From Komarekiella atlantica HA4396-MV6 (GTDB lineage Bacteria > Cyanobacteriota > Cyanobacteriia > Cyanobacteriales > Nostocaceae): DNA of 64,000 nt. Location: positions 124,001 to 188,000 of the forward strand of contig JAHHHK010000015.1 of assembly GCA_019359395.1 (NCBI GenBank). The letters are read 5' to 3'. Position numbers and translations under genes: made by a program. Shown one piece after another: positions 19,445 to 28,676 of the stretch. The first letter of the stretch is position 1. Each line of letters starts with the position of its first letter. The notes beneath the pieces are model-generated. The model made no database searches. It had not been told where the DNA came from and saw only the letters and a list, made by a program, of their open reading frames with translations.

Positions 19445-20701
19445 TTAATTCGAGTTTAGAAGTTCGTTAAAGATAGATAAGTAACGATTTGCTTGAATTT
19501 CTAACGTGAATTCTTTTTCTGCTTTTTGACGGGCCCAGTAAGATAGTTTTTGATACCTATCATGATTTTCTAGTATCCAAATAATACCTTGAGCTAAATC
19601 TTCAACTTTATAAGCTTGAGCTAAATAACCATTTTTTTGATGCTCAATCATATCTGGCATACCGCCAATATTGAAGGCAACACAGGGGATACCACAAGCA
19701 GTTGCCTCCATCACAGTATTCGCTAAGTTTTCCTGAGTAGAAGGCAGAACAAATATATCTGCTGCTGAATACAATAAAGCCAAAGATAAATCATCATTCA
19801 ACGTACCTAGATAATGAGATTTAAAACCAAACTCAGGAGGATTCTTAGGCTGAGATGAGCCGAAAATAACTATTTCTAATCTATCTGACCAGCCAGCTTC
19901 GCTAAGATTTTGTAGAGATGCTTGCAGCAAATGAAATCCCTTACGTTTATCACTAGTTGACTGTAGCGAACCGAATAGAATTAGTTGTTTATCTTGAGGT
20001 AAATTTAGTAGTTCTCGTGCTACTTGTTTATTAATAGGTTTATACGTTTGAGTATTAATCCCATTTGGAATTACTTCTATTCGTAGATCCTTAAAAAGTG
20101 AGCTAGCACTGGCACACTTAGCTAACCAGAAGCTAGGCGTAACTATAGTCAGGTTAAGATTTTTCCAAGCTTTAGCTTTGCGTTGCCACACCCAACGAGA
20201 TAAATCCCAATCTTGGGAACTATGAAGTTGCGGACATTTCCCACAAGCATCAGTGTAACGAGTACAGTCTTGACTGTAGTGGCATCCCCCTGTAAAAGCC
20301 CACATATCATGAAGAGTCCAAACGATTGGTTTAGCTAATTTAGCTACTGATTCAATTAGTAAATATCCATTATTGACCCAATGTAGATTGATGATATTTG
20401 GATTCAATTGGCTAATTTTAGAAACGAGGGTATCTGGAAGCCATTGAGGCGAATGAGTAGCTTGATCCCGATTAGTGTAAAACTTTAACGGTAGCTGGTC
20501 TAAAGTTAATCTCAAACCAGTAACAGCTTGTGCAACTCCAGATGAAGCTCGTGAGCCAATGACATCTCTATCATCACTTTTTTTAAGTTGTACAAGCATC
20601 TGTGTAGATATATCAAGATTCTGAAGACCTTGATGTAATCGATATGCAGCACGAGCGGCTCCACCTTCAATATCAGAACTATTAAGTAATAAAACTTTCA
20701 T
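19445..20701 (-). CDS. family 4 glycosyltransferase
   Basis: This 418-residue GT-B enzyme begins MKVLLLNSSDIEGGAARAAYRL, then has a Cys-rich loop (GGCHYSQDCTRYTDACGKCP) typical of a GT4 subgroup found in polysaccharide loci, and VIPNGINTQTYKP. The C-terminal EX7E region is VLPSTQENLANTVMEATACG followed by PCVAFNIGGMPDMI. All expected donor-binding elements are present, so it is probably active. Sugar specificity is unknown. Confidence 0.9.
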   Translation of the reverse strand: MKVLLLNSSDIEGGAARAAYRLHQGLQNLDISTQMLVQLKKSDDRDVIGSRASSGVAQAVTGLRLTLDQLPLKFYTNRDQATHSPQWLPDTLVSKISQLNPNIINLHWVNNGYLLIESVAKLAKPIVWTLHDMWAFTGGCHYSQDCTRYTDACGKCPQLHSSQDWDLSRWVWQRKAKAWKNLNLTIVTPSFWLAKCASASSLFKDLRIEVIPNGINTQTYKPINKQVARELLNLPQDKQLILFGSLQSTSDKRKGFHLLQASLQNLSEAGWSDRLEIVIFGSSQPKNPPEFGFKSHYLGTLNDDLSLALLYSAADIFVLPSTQENLANTVMEATACGIPCVAFNIGGMPDMIEHQKNGYLAQAYKVEDLAQGIIWILENHDRYQKLSYWARQKAEKEFTLEIQANRYLSIFNELLNSN

Positions 20702-20761
20702 TATTAATTTAATTATATATAAATAGTACTATCGTGTAATTCAAAATTATCCGTTAGTTAC

Positions 20762-21376
20762 CTATAATTGATAACTAAGATTTTCAGACTTATAATAATT
20801 GATATCCTTAATTTTTTTAGCTGGTACACCAGCCCACACCTCATTAGCTGGAATAGATTTAGTGACGACACTTCCAGCCCCAATTACTGAATTTTTTCCA
20901 ATACGACAACCAGGAAGAATAGTTACACCGCAACCAATCCAAACATTTTCATCTATAAATATACCCGTTTTATCTTCATTCCAAGGTAAGTCTCTATATG
21001 GCTTTTCAGACGATATTGTATGATTACAGGCAATCAGAGATACATGCTGTGCAATAATGCAATTTTGCCCTATGTATATTTCTCCTCCAGCAGCACGAAT
21101 ATTAGCATGTGAACCAATAACAGCACGTTTTTCGATAATTAATCGCCCTGGAGTATTACTATATGGAGATTTCGCTACGACAACAACTTCTACAAATTCT
21201 CCTATATTAACTTCCGGGCTAATCTTGATAGCATTAATATCGTCGTATTGCAAAACTACAGATAAAGGTATATCTATACCTTTATTTTGCTGTAGGATAT
21301 GTAAGTAGTTTAGCCAATTTCTTACTAATTTTTGAAATACTTTAATGACTATTTTTAAAAATTGCAAAATAAACAT
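20762..21376 (-). CDS. left-handed beta-helix acyltransferase
   Basis: The 204-residue protein has the hexapeptide-repeat pattern of LbH acetyltransferases: IYIGQNCIIAQHVSLIACNH, then VWIGCGVTILPGCRIGKNSV and IGAGSVVTKSIPANEVWAGV. It ends with VPAKKIK. An N-terminal hydrophobic stretch of about 20 residues may only be a helix. It probably O- or N-acetylates a sugar of the glycan made by this locus. It is the second acyltransferase of the locus and unrelated to the membrane one. Confidence 0.85.
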   Translation of the reverse strand: MFILQFLKIVIKVFQKLVRNWLNYLHILQQNKGIDIPLSVVLQYDDINAIKISPEVNIGEFVEVVVVAKSPYSNTPGRLIIEKRAVIGSHANIRAAGGEIYIGQNCIIAQHVSLIACNHTISSEKPYRDLPWNEDKTGIFIDENVWIGCGVTILPGCRIGKNSVIGAGSVVTKSIPANEVWAGVPAKKIKDINYYKSENLSYQL

Positions 21377-21400
21377 AAGTTTTCATATTACCTAAAATAT

Positions 21401-22264
21401 TTAGTTTTTCTTTTGTAAAACCAGGCTTTTCAAAGCTTGATAACTCGATTGAGATATACTCAAAAATGGGAATACGGCTTTGGATATTTTTTCTTGAGTG
21501 CGGATTTTTTTCCAATTGACTGGTTCTTGGCTCATTCTCTTATATATAGTGGCGTGACTACCATTGCATGAACCAATAGTATCAAGTCCCATAAGATTAG
21601 TAAATTGATTAAAGCTATAGCGAAGATGAAAAGTTTCAGGTAAGTGGCACTTAATTACAGGATAAAAACAGTTGGCAATTATTAAATAACCATCAACTTT
21701 AACGCTCTCAATCATTTCAGCCAATAAGCTTAAAGGATCAGGAACGTGTTCTAAAACATCTGTGCAGACTAGACAGTCATATTGTTTTTTTAGAGAACTA
21801 ATAAAATTCACGTTAGAGTAAGCTTTTATTTTCTCAAGAGCAAGCTTACTAGGATGTGGTTCGTAAATATCAACTACTACTTCTTGATTTTTATCTGCAA
21901 TTAAACGAGCAAGTGTACCAAAACCGCCGCCATAATCTAGAACCGATATAATGTCCCTATTATTTAGATTAATCCAATCAGCGATCGCGTGGCGGTGGAG
22001 AATGGAAACATCATGCTGCTCAATAAATAAACCATTCAGTAGCCAAACTGGATGACTATAAAATAAACTAACTTTTTCTGGATCATTTTTTATGTTATCG
22101 CATCCTAAACTATCCCAAACTTTATCCATTAGCTGCCAAATTTCTTCAACTTCTATTGGTTGACGTTCAGCATCTAAAAGTATGTTTTCAATTTCTTGTT
22201 GGATATCATCTGACAGGTTGGGTAAATCTATGTTCTTTTTCATGGCATTTTTTAAATGTTTCAA
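21401..22264 (-). CDS. class I SAM-dependent methyltransferase
   Basis: The 287-residue product contains the SAM-binding motif I VLDYGGGFGTLARLI, motif II VDIYEPHPSKLAL and a CLVCTDVLEHVPDP segment as in many sugar and small-molecule methyltransferases. It starts only a few bases after the HlpA-like gene ends, so the two are probably cotranscribed. A role in methylating a sugar of the repeat unit is inferred from context only. Confidence 0.8.
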   Translation of the reverse strand: MKHLKNAMKKNIDLPNLSDDIQQEIENILLDAERQPIEVEEIWQLMDKVWDSLGCDNIKNDPEKVSLFYSHPVWLLNGLFIEQHDVSILHRHAIADWINLNNRDIISVLDYGGGFGTLARLIADKNQEVVVDIYEPHPSKLALEKIKAYSNVNFISSLKKQYDCLVCTDVLEHVPDPLSLLAEMIESVKVDGYLIIANCFYPVIKCHLPETFHLRYSFNQFTNLMGLDTIGSCNGSHATIYKRMSQEPVNWKKIRTQEKISKAVFPFLSISQSSYQALKSLVLQKKN

Positions 22265-22273
22265 TTCAAATAA

Positions 22274-23191
22274 TTAATTAGATAGCTTATTAGCAAGATG
22301 TTTAATTTTTTGTTGAAGAACTACAGATATTCTAGAATCATAAAAATTATTTCTTTGAGTAAAGAGATCTGCTGGAGAATTACGAATCATAAATAGTGGA
22401 TGCTGAAGTGGAAAATCTATAGCTTCTACTGGCATATTGGCAAAATCATTATAATTTTTAACTGTGTGAGTTGCCTCTAAAGAATATCCAATATTAGAGA
22501 CTAGATTTACGTTAGGCAGAATACTTAAGCCGTTTTGAATCCAGCAGCTAAACGTCCATACATAAGCCCAACTATTAATCTTTTCTTCATAGGTATATTG
22601 AAAAATACTCTGCCAAAATTTTACTGCCGAAAGGTCTAACAGGATGTCTTTTAGCCAGTTTTCATCGCGAATTTTAGGCCACAGTTTCATTTGATGATCA
22701 TAGTGTTGCCATGCTCGTCGCCAAGTAGCCCATCCCCAGCAGTGATTGTAGCGTGAAAAATAGTAACTATCTTGATTCCGAACTCGACCATACTGAAAAT
22801 TATTACCTGCTACAACCATGATTCTATTGTCATCTCGATATTTATCGAGCAATTCATCACAAAATTGGAAAAAAGTAGGATGTGGTAAACAATCATCCTC
22901 AAGAATTATGGCTTCCTCAACCTGACTAAATACCCAATCTAAGCCACTAGAAACACGCAATCTACAACCTAAATTAATGTCAGAGTAATTAGTTATAACT
23001 TCGCAATTCCAATCGACTTGCTCAATAATTGCACGCGTAGCTTCGCAATTTTCTGCCTCACCAGGACGGTCGGCACGTGGCCCATCTGCAATTACAAAAA
23101 GTTTCGGTGGTTTTGCTTGACGAATTGCTTCAAATACTTTTTCAGTGGTATTTGGTCGTTTAAAAATTATCAAAACTACCGGAGTTTTCAT
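22274..23191 (-). CDS. HlpA-like family 2-type glycosyltransferase
   Basis: The ATG at 23191 (MKTPVVLIIFKRPNTTEKV) is preferred to the upstream TTG at 23197. The protein has the GT-A elements KLFVIADGPRADRPGE, NLGCRLRVSSGLDWVF and EEAIILEDDCLPHPTFF, where EDD stands for DXD, and YYFSRYNHCWGWATWRRAW. This pattern belongs to a transferase group often annotated as hemolytic-protein-like. It is likely a sugar transferase of the locus. Confidence 0.75.
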   Translation of the reverse strand: MKTPVVLIIFKRPNTTEKVFEAIRQAKPPKLFVIADGPRADRPGEAENCEATRAIIEQVDWNCEVITNYSDINLGCRLRVSSGLDWVFSQVEEAIILEDDCLPHPTFFQFCDELLDKYRDDNRIMVVAGNNFQYGRVRNQDSYYFSRYNHCWGWATWRRAWQHYDHQMKLWPKIRDENWLKDILLDLSAVKFWQSIFQYTYEEKINSWAYVWTFSCWIQNGLSILPNVNLVSNIGYSLEATHTVKNYNDFANMPVEAIDFPLQHPLFMIRNSPADLFTQRNNFYDSRISVVLQQKIKHLANKLSN

Positions 23192-23208
23192 AATCAATAC
23201 TTTAATTG

Positions 23209-24306
23209 CTAATATTTAATGCCTAAACATTGTTGATAAACATTTAAGGTTTGCTCAGAGACGTAATTCCAATTCCATTTCTCGGCAATCGTGAGATTAT
23301 GTCTGCCCATTTCTGCTAACCTACATTTATTGTCTATAGTGGATTTCATTGCCTGTAATAACCCATCTTCATGATTTGAATCATAGAGAAAAGAACCATA
23401 TTCATCCAATACATCATTAAAGAATCCCATGTTTGGAGCAATGCAAGCTCGACTGTATGACATTCCTAATATAGCTACACCAGAAGTGGTAAATACTTTA
23501 TAAGGAACTACAAAACAATCACATGCATTTATATAAACTTGAATTTCATCATTTGGAATGACTTGATGAAAAAATAAAATATTTTCATGCCCCTGAATTT
23601 TTTCCAGTATTGTTTCTTCTAATTGCGTCTCGTAAGACTTCCCTGCAATTAATAGATATGTTTCAGGCTGTTGTAGTTTTTTAAAAGCTTCAATTGCTTC
23701 TAAAACCCCTTTATAACGATAAATACTGCCAAAAATCAGAAAATTTAGGCTTTCTAAGGAGATACCTAAAATTTTTCGAGCTTCTATCTGACTAATTTTA
23801 TTTTCGTAAGTGCCTATGTAGTTGCCATGTGGAATTACAAAAACTTTATTTTTATTTTCTAGCTTAAATGCTCTAGTAATTTCGTTTTTAGTTGTTTCAC
23901 AATGAGTAATAATAGCATCAAGAAATTTCCCAATAACTGCTGATTGGGTTGAAGATATATTTTTCTGACCATCATCCATCTTGTCATGCCATTCGTGTAC
24001 AGTCCAAACAACTTTGACATCCAGCAGGTTGAGGATGAATATCTGGCTAGTAAATATTAAAAGTTTTATTAATCGAGAAAAGGAGTTTTTGCCAAGAATG
24101 AAAGGATGCAAGGTATGAAAGTGTAAGATATCAAACTTACCTTGTCTCAAAACTAATGGTAGAAAAAAGATTCGTCCAAAAACATTTTCTACCTTGGGTA
24201 AACATTCTTTTACCTCAACTCCTTTAGAGTTTAAATTATTAATTAATAGATTTTTATAGGGATTGCCAAACCAATCAGATACGAAAATTGCGTTCAACTG
24301 CTTCAT
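23209..24306 (-). CDS. family 4 glycosyltransferase
   Basis: The 365-residue GT-B protein shows HFHTLHPFILGKNSF and VKVVWTVHEWHDKM in the acceptor domain, then VFVIPHGNY, LNFLIFGSIYRYKGVLEAI, ETYLLIAGK and CDCFVVPYKVFTTSGVAILG in the donor domain. The last segment replaces the usual EX7E by a related form found in glucuronosyl- and mannosyl-type enzymes. Donor sugar is unknown. It lies 72 bases after the pyruvyltransferase gene. Confidence 0.85.
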   Translation of the reverse strand: MKQLNAIFVSDWFGNPYKNLLINNLNSKGVEVKECLPKVENVFGRIFFLPLVLRQGKFDILHFHTLHPFILGKNSFSRLIKLLIFTSQIFILNLLDVKVVWTVHEWHDKMDDGQKNISSTQSAVIGKFLDAIITHCETTKNEITRAFKLENKNKVFVIPHGNYIGTYENKISQIEARKILGISLESLNFLIFGSIYRYKGVLEAIEAFKKLQQPETYLLIAGKSYETQLEETILEKIQGHENILFFHQVIPNDEIQVYINACDCFVVPYKVFTTSGVAILGMSYSRACIAPNMGFFNDVLDEYGSFLYDSNHEDGLLQAMKSTIDNKCRLAEMGRHNLTIAEKWNWNYVSEQTLNVYQQCLGIKY

Positions 24307-24378
24307 ACCAATTATTTATTATTAAATCACTGCTGTTATGACAAGTAATCAATTAAGCTAATTGGAAAAAGTTGAGTT

Positions 24379-25587
24379 TTACTTCAAGATTTCCACAATC
24401 ATATCGAAGTTATTCACAGCATCCTGTCTCACGCGGGGTAATGCCTCTTTAAGTTGTTCACTGACCTCTTGACGACGGTGCCAAGCGGTACGGATCGTCG
24501 CGCAGGCTGAGTCAGAATCGATAAACTGTTCAATTGAGATTAGTAAGCCATTGTTGACTGACTCATTTCCTAGTAGATCAGTCATAATCCCTTCCGCTTT
24601 AACAGAATAACCGACGACAACAGTACAGATATTGCTGGAAAGTCCAGCGATCGCAGCATGCATACGCTCAGCAATCAACAGATCACAGCTACTAATTAAC
24701 CCCTTAAATTCTGAGGCAGAGTGGTCTGCACCAGCAAGATGAACCCTAGGATGAAAATCAAGGCTTTTATGTAGGTTGGTGGCAATGAAGCGATCGTCAT
24801 TACCCAGGTTGGTACTTTGTGCATGGGGGATAAGCAGCACTTGAGCATCGAATTCATTAAGGATCATATTGATCACCTGAAACCAACTCTTTAAGTGCTG
24901 CTCCTCATCACATTTAGAGAATCTAGTTATACCTTGACTAGGAGCAATTGCCACAACTGGGCGATCTGGCGTAACTCCGTAAGATTTTAGTAAGTTACTG
25001 ACCTGATCTGGTGGTGGTGGTTCAAGCAGAAACGCTACATCAGCGGTATGTTTTACTAGATTTGGCGAAAGACCTAGGTCTTTTGTCAAATACTTGTAGG
25101 AAAATTCTTCTCTAACAGTAATCAACTTAGAACGACGGGCAACACCTAACCATTGCTGTGCATCATTATTGGTCTTAAATGCGATTGATTGACCTAGAAA
25201 AACTACAGGTATTTCAGCGTGTAATGCTAATTCCAATGGGCGGAGGTGAAAACCGAGCGCTCCAGGATAATCAGAAGTGAATAGATCTCCACCGGAAGCA
25301 ATAACGATTGATGCCTCTTTAAATAGACTGTATTCAGGAGCTAGAGACTTGTTAAATTTAGAACCTTTAGCACGCAACTTTTGCATCAAATCCTTGTGTT
25401 TAGTTGCCATATTGAGCAGTTTGACATTATCTTGCTGTAATCGCTTTTGGTCATAATCTGGCGTTTCAGTAAGAATGTCTATGGTTAGATTGGGGTGTCT
25501 TTTGAATAATTGGTCAACAGTAGTTGTTAGTAGTGCTTCGACACCTCGATTGCGTAGTCCTGTTACTCCTGTAATTAATGCTTTCAT
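24379..25587 (-). CDS. polysaccharide pyruvyl transferase family protein
   Basis: Members transfer pyruvate from phosphoenolpyruvate to sugars as ketals and add negative charge to the polymer. The 402-residue protein begins ALITGVTGLRNRGVEALL, has IVIASGGDLFTSDYPG, PVVFLGQSIAF, SKLITVREEFSYKYL, HTADVAFLLEPP, VAIAPSQGI, the LIPHAQ segment and LLIAERMHAAIAGLSS with the conserved ERxH. It neighbours the F420-dehydrogenase-like gene, a pairing often seen in polysaccharide loci. Confidence 0.88.
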   Translation of the reverse strand: MKALITGVTGLRNRGVEALLTTTVDQLFKRHPNLTIDILTETPDYDQKRLQQDNVKLLNMATKHKDLMQKLRAKGSKFNKSLAPEYSLFKEASIVIASGGDLFTSDYPGALGFHLRPLELALHAEIPVVFLGQSIAFKTNNDAQQWLGVARRSKLITVREEFSYKYLTKDLGLSPNLVKHTADVAFLLEPPPPDQVSNLLKSYGVTPDRPVVAIAPSQGITRFSKCDEEQHLKSWFQVINMILNEFDAQVLLIPHAQSTNLGNDDRFIATNLHKSLDFHPRVHLAGADHSASEFKGLISSCDLLIAERMHAAIAGLSSNICTVVVGYSVKAEGIMTDLLGNESVNNGLLISIEQFIDSDSACATIRTAWHRRQEVSEQLKEALPRVRQDAVNNFDMIVEILK

Positions 25588-25641
25588 GCGAAACTAACTT
25601 TCCTGACTGGCTAAAGAGAATAAAAAGGTGGTGCTTAATAC

Positions 25642-27105
25642 TTATTTATGTGATGTTTTCCTACCTGTTAGGAGATTTTTCACAAACCCCTTGATCTGCC
25701 AAACCATTCTCTTCCAGAGAGGATCATCGTACAAGGCGCGATACTTACGAAGTAATGGCTCAATATTCTGGGTAAAGACGGAAAAATCCCAATCTCTAAC
25801 TGCATCTTTAAAGGCAATGTGGCTCTCTGCTGCCATTAATATCCGTAATGCCTGGCGCTTTTGAAAATTTTTACTTAAACCCTTTAGGCTTGCCTTGACT
25901 CGTTTTGGGGGATGCCACTCACCCTTTTTTTCAATTAAGTGTAGACGGTATGCTAGACCCTCACGTCGATGGCGAAATCCCGAATTTTGTGAACGAGCAA
26001 CCTCTTGAGCATCGATGCGCTCAAGATGTAAGCGACCTTTAACTACAGCTTCCTCAAGCATGTCGTGAATTATTGGGTGACGCACAACAATCACATTCGT
26101 ACCCTGGCTATCCTGAACGTATTGAGGTAGCCAAGCGTCACCAACAACGACATCTGCTGTTTCAGCAATCACATCATCGCAGTAGTCACATGCTTTGTAC
26201 TTGAAAAAACCAAGTCCCCAATCGTAACCGTACATAACATTAACCGGACTGGTTTTTGTGACTACTTGACCATCTATGATGCCAGTCACCTCAACACCAT
26301 ACTTACTAGCATCTCTACCAGGTAGTTTTTTCCGAAAGTCGATCGCTAAGAGTTTACCAGGCTCTATGCCACACTGCCAAGCAAACATCTCTGCAAAGTG
26401 TATGCTTTTGAGATGTCCACAAACCAAACCTATACAGAATTGGATACGTTCTGCTAGTACAGAATCAGCTTGCATTAACAAGCGGACTGCCTTAATAAAA
26501 CAAGGAATACCAACGATCGCATAGCGTCCAGGTTGAGTGCGAACCAACTGCATTACTTCGGACATCTCAATGGGGTAATATCGAGACTTAGCACCATCGC
26601 GTACCTGTTCTGGAGTTGTAGACAAATGGTATTGAAACAGCCTGGGATCACTTTCTGAAGGACGGCGTTGATGGATGTGAATTACACCATCGACCAAACC
26701 TTGAGTAAGAAGATTGCTGACAATCCAGGTTCCCATACCACCAGAACTACCGCGATCGCGAAAATCATCCTCAGATACATAGCCTGCATATGTTGCCAGA
26801 TGATAGCCAATTTTGTCGTGGTATTCGCATTTGCTACCAAACAATTCCTGCCCAATCTGAGTCTCGTTTAAACTACTACTTGAGAATGGACACACACTTT
26901 GTACCGAGGTGCTTAGAGAAGACTGAACGGCAGATTGATCAACCGTAGCCTTGAATCGACCATAATCGTCTAACTTCATCTGAATAGGTGAGCCGCTTAC
27001 TGAAGCACAAGCACCACAGCCGATGCAGTAGCCGCCATCAACTACGGTATTAAATAATGTGGCGATCTCTCCAATGTGGTCTTGAGTTATTTCTTTAGTC
27101 ACCAT
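25642..27105 (-). CDS. F420 hydrogenase/dehydrogenase beta-subunit family protein in polysaccharide locus
   Basis: The start is taken at ATG 27105 (MVTKEITQDHIG), six codons inside the longest frame. An N-terminal ferredoxin-like cysteine cluster (GGYCIGCGACASVSG), CPFSSSSLNE, GSSGGMGTWIVSNLL, IGIPCFIKAVR-like VGIPCFIKAVRLL and the later CDYCDDVIAETADVVVGDAW identify the FrhB/FdhB-like domain pair with Fe-S ligands. Cyanobacteria are not known for general F420 use in this setting; family members in glycan loci have unknown substrates. A redox modification of a sugar or carrier is inferred. Confidence 0.8.
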   Translation of the reverse strand: MVTKEITQDHIGEIATLFNTVVDGGYCIGCGACASVSGSPIQMKLDDYGRFKATVDQSAVQSSLSTSVQSVCPFSSSSLNETQIGQELFGSKCEYHDKIGYHLATYAGYVSEDDFRDRGSSGGMGTWIVSNLLTQGLVDGVIHIHQRRPSESDPRLFQYHLSTTPEQVRDGAKSRYYPIEMSEVMQLVRTQPGRYAIVGIPCFIKAVRLLMQADSVLAERIQFCIGLVCGHLKSIHFAEMFAWQCGIEPGKLLAIDFRKKLPGRDASKYGVEVTGIIDGQVVTKTSPVNVMYGYDWGLGFFKYKACDYCDDVIAETADVVVGDAWLPQYVQDSQGTNVIVVRHPIIHDMLEEAVVKGRLHLERIDAQEVARSQNSGFRHRREGLAYRLHLIEKKGEWHPPKRVKASLKGLSKNFQKRQALRILMAAESHIAFKDAVRDWDFSVFTQNIEPLLRKYRALYDDPLWKRMVWQIKGFVKNLLTGRKTSHK

Positions 27106-27157
27106 AAAGTTAAGTACACACAAGTAATTGTACGTAAAAATAATTTATAATCATAGT

Positions 27158-28645
27158 TCAATTTTTTATTTTCAAGACAGACTGTGGTAAAAACGAACGA
27201 AAAACATCTATAAATTGCCGAAATTCTTTGGGGGCAATTAAGATAATTGTGACTGGATATACTATGGCCCCAACTAATATAGAAATTAGCAGTAAAATAG
27301 GCAAATTTATGAAATTGCTTAGGAAATATTTAGTCCCTAAAATAGCAGCGACCATTGCTACTGAGCCGACCATCGGAGCAATATATTGTTGTAGATAAGT
27401 AATCAAATTAATCCGAATTGTCTTTTTTAAAAACCACAAAGTCATACCTGACATCAGATAACCAGTTATTACATATCCTGCTGCAACAGCTACTATTCCC
27501 CAACGAACCGCTATGGCAAAAGCAAGAAAGTATCCGATAGTTTTAATAAAATCTAGCCGCAATTTCCAGGCAGATTTTCCAACAGCCATCATCACCGGGC
27601 CGTTAAAGTAAAAGCCAGTATACAAGATACCAATAAGATTTAAAATTTGCATTACAGGTATGCTTGATATCCATTTTTCCCCAAAAACAACAATTACTAG
27701 CTCAGAAGATAAAGCAGATAAACCCAAAAATATAGGAATCCCAATAAAATTGCTTAACTGAACTGCTCTATAAAACGCTAAGCGAGTTTTTTCTATATCC
27801 TGTTGCAAGCGAGAAAATAGAGGCAATGCAATTGGAGTAATAACCCCAATAAATAGTTGTGTTACTATCTCCAGAAGTCGGTAAGCAATGGTGTAATAAC
27901 CTAATGCTACAGGGCCAAGGAAGTAAGCAATTAAAAGGTTATCACTTCGAGTGCTGATAAAAGAAAGTAGATTAATACCAACTACATTGATTCCAAAGGA
28001 GAACAGTTCTCGAAAGTGCTTATATGAAAAACTAAGTCTTGGTCGCCAATCGCTAGCCCACCAGATAAGCAAAACCCGAACCAAACCATTCACTAACTGC
28101 TGACTAACAAGGCTCCAAATTCCAAAGCCTATATAAGCCATAGTCACGCCAACCAAGCCACTAGCAGATACCCCTACAAGTTCTCGTACCGCTAAAGGTT
28201 TGAAATCAAGCTTACGTTGGAAAATTGCCTCCTGTGTACTGCTTAAGGAAGTAATTATAAAACTGAGGGATAACCAGCGAATGACTGGTGTTAACTCTGG
28301 TAGTTTAAAAAAGTTGGCAACTCCTCCAGCCATAGTCATGCTCAAAACTGTCATTATTAAGCCGATGCTAATGTTAGTCCAGAAGGCAGTATCTAAGTGT
28401 TCTGGTTCCAGTTCCTTACGTTGTATGAGAGCTGCTGAAAATCCTTGGTCAAGGAAAATTCCAATCAAACCCAGGAAGATACTAGCCGCAGCGACTAGAC
28501 CGAAAGCCTTTGGCCCAAGCAGGCGAGCAAGCAGAAAGAAAACGATAAAAGCGATCGCTTGGCGACCCCAATTCTGAATTGCAGACCAAACTACACCTCT
28601 AATTGCCTTTTGTCGAAAACTTGATGACTCTTTAGGTGATTCCAT
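27158..28645 (-). CDS. wzx: lipid-linked oligosaccharide flippase (Wzx/MOP family)
   Basis: The 495-residue protein has 12-14 hydrophobic segments and the polysaccharide-synthase pattern of MOP exporters: GVVWSAIQNWGRQAIAFIVF at the N-terminus, ARLLGPKAFGLVAAASIFLG, DQGFSAALIQRKEL and SFGINVVGINLLSFISTRSD. It would move undecaprenyl-linked repeat units to the periplasmic face for the polymerase. It sits directly after the wzc-like gene (about 30 bases apart), consistent with one operon. Confidence 0.9.
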   Translation of the reverse strand: MESPKESSSFRQKAIRGVVWSAIQNWGRQAIAFIVFFLLARLLGPKAFGLVAAASIFLGLIGIFLDQGFSAALIQRKELEPEHLDTAFWTNISIGLIMTVLSMTMAGGVANFFKLPELTPVIRWLSLSFIITSLSSTQEAIFQRKLDFKPLAVRELVGVSASGLVGVTMAYIGFGIWSLVSQQLVNGLVRVLLIWWASDWRPRLSFSYKHFRELFSFGINVVGINLLSFISTRSDNLLIAYFLGPVALGYYTIAYRLLEIVTQLFIGVITPIALPLFSRLQQDIEKTRLAFYRAVQLSNFIGIPIFLGLSALSSELVIVVFGEKWISSIPVMQILNLIGILYTGFYFNGPVMMAVGKSAWKLRLDFIKTIGYFLAFAIAVRWGIVAVAAGYVITGYLMSGMTLWFLKKTIRINLITYLQQYIAPMVGSVAMVAAILGTKYFLSNFINLPILLLISILVGAIVYPVTIILIAPKEFRQFIDVFRSFLPQSVLKIKN

Positions 28646-28676
28646 TTAGAGGAAGTTTTAATTAAATGAGATTAAT

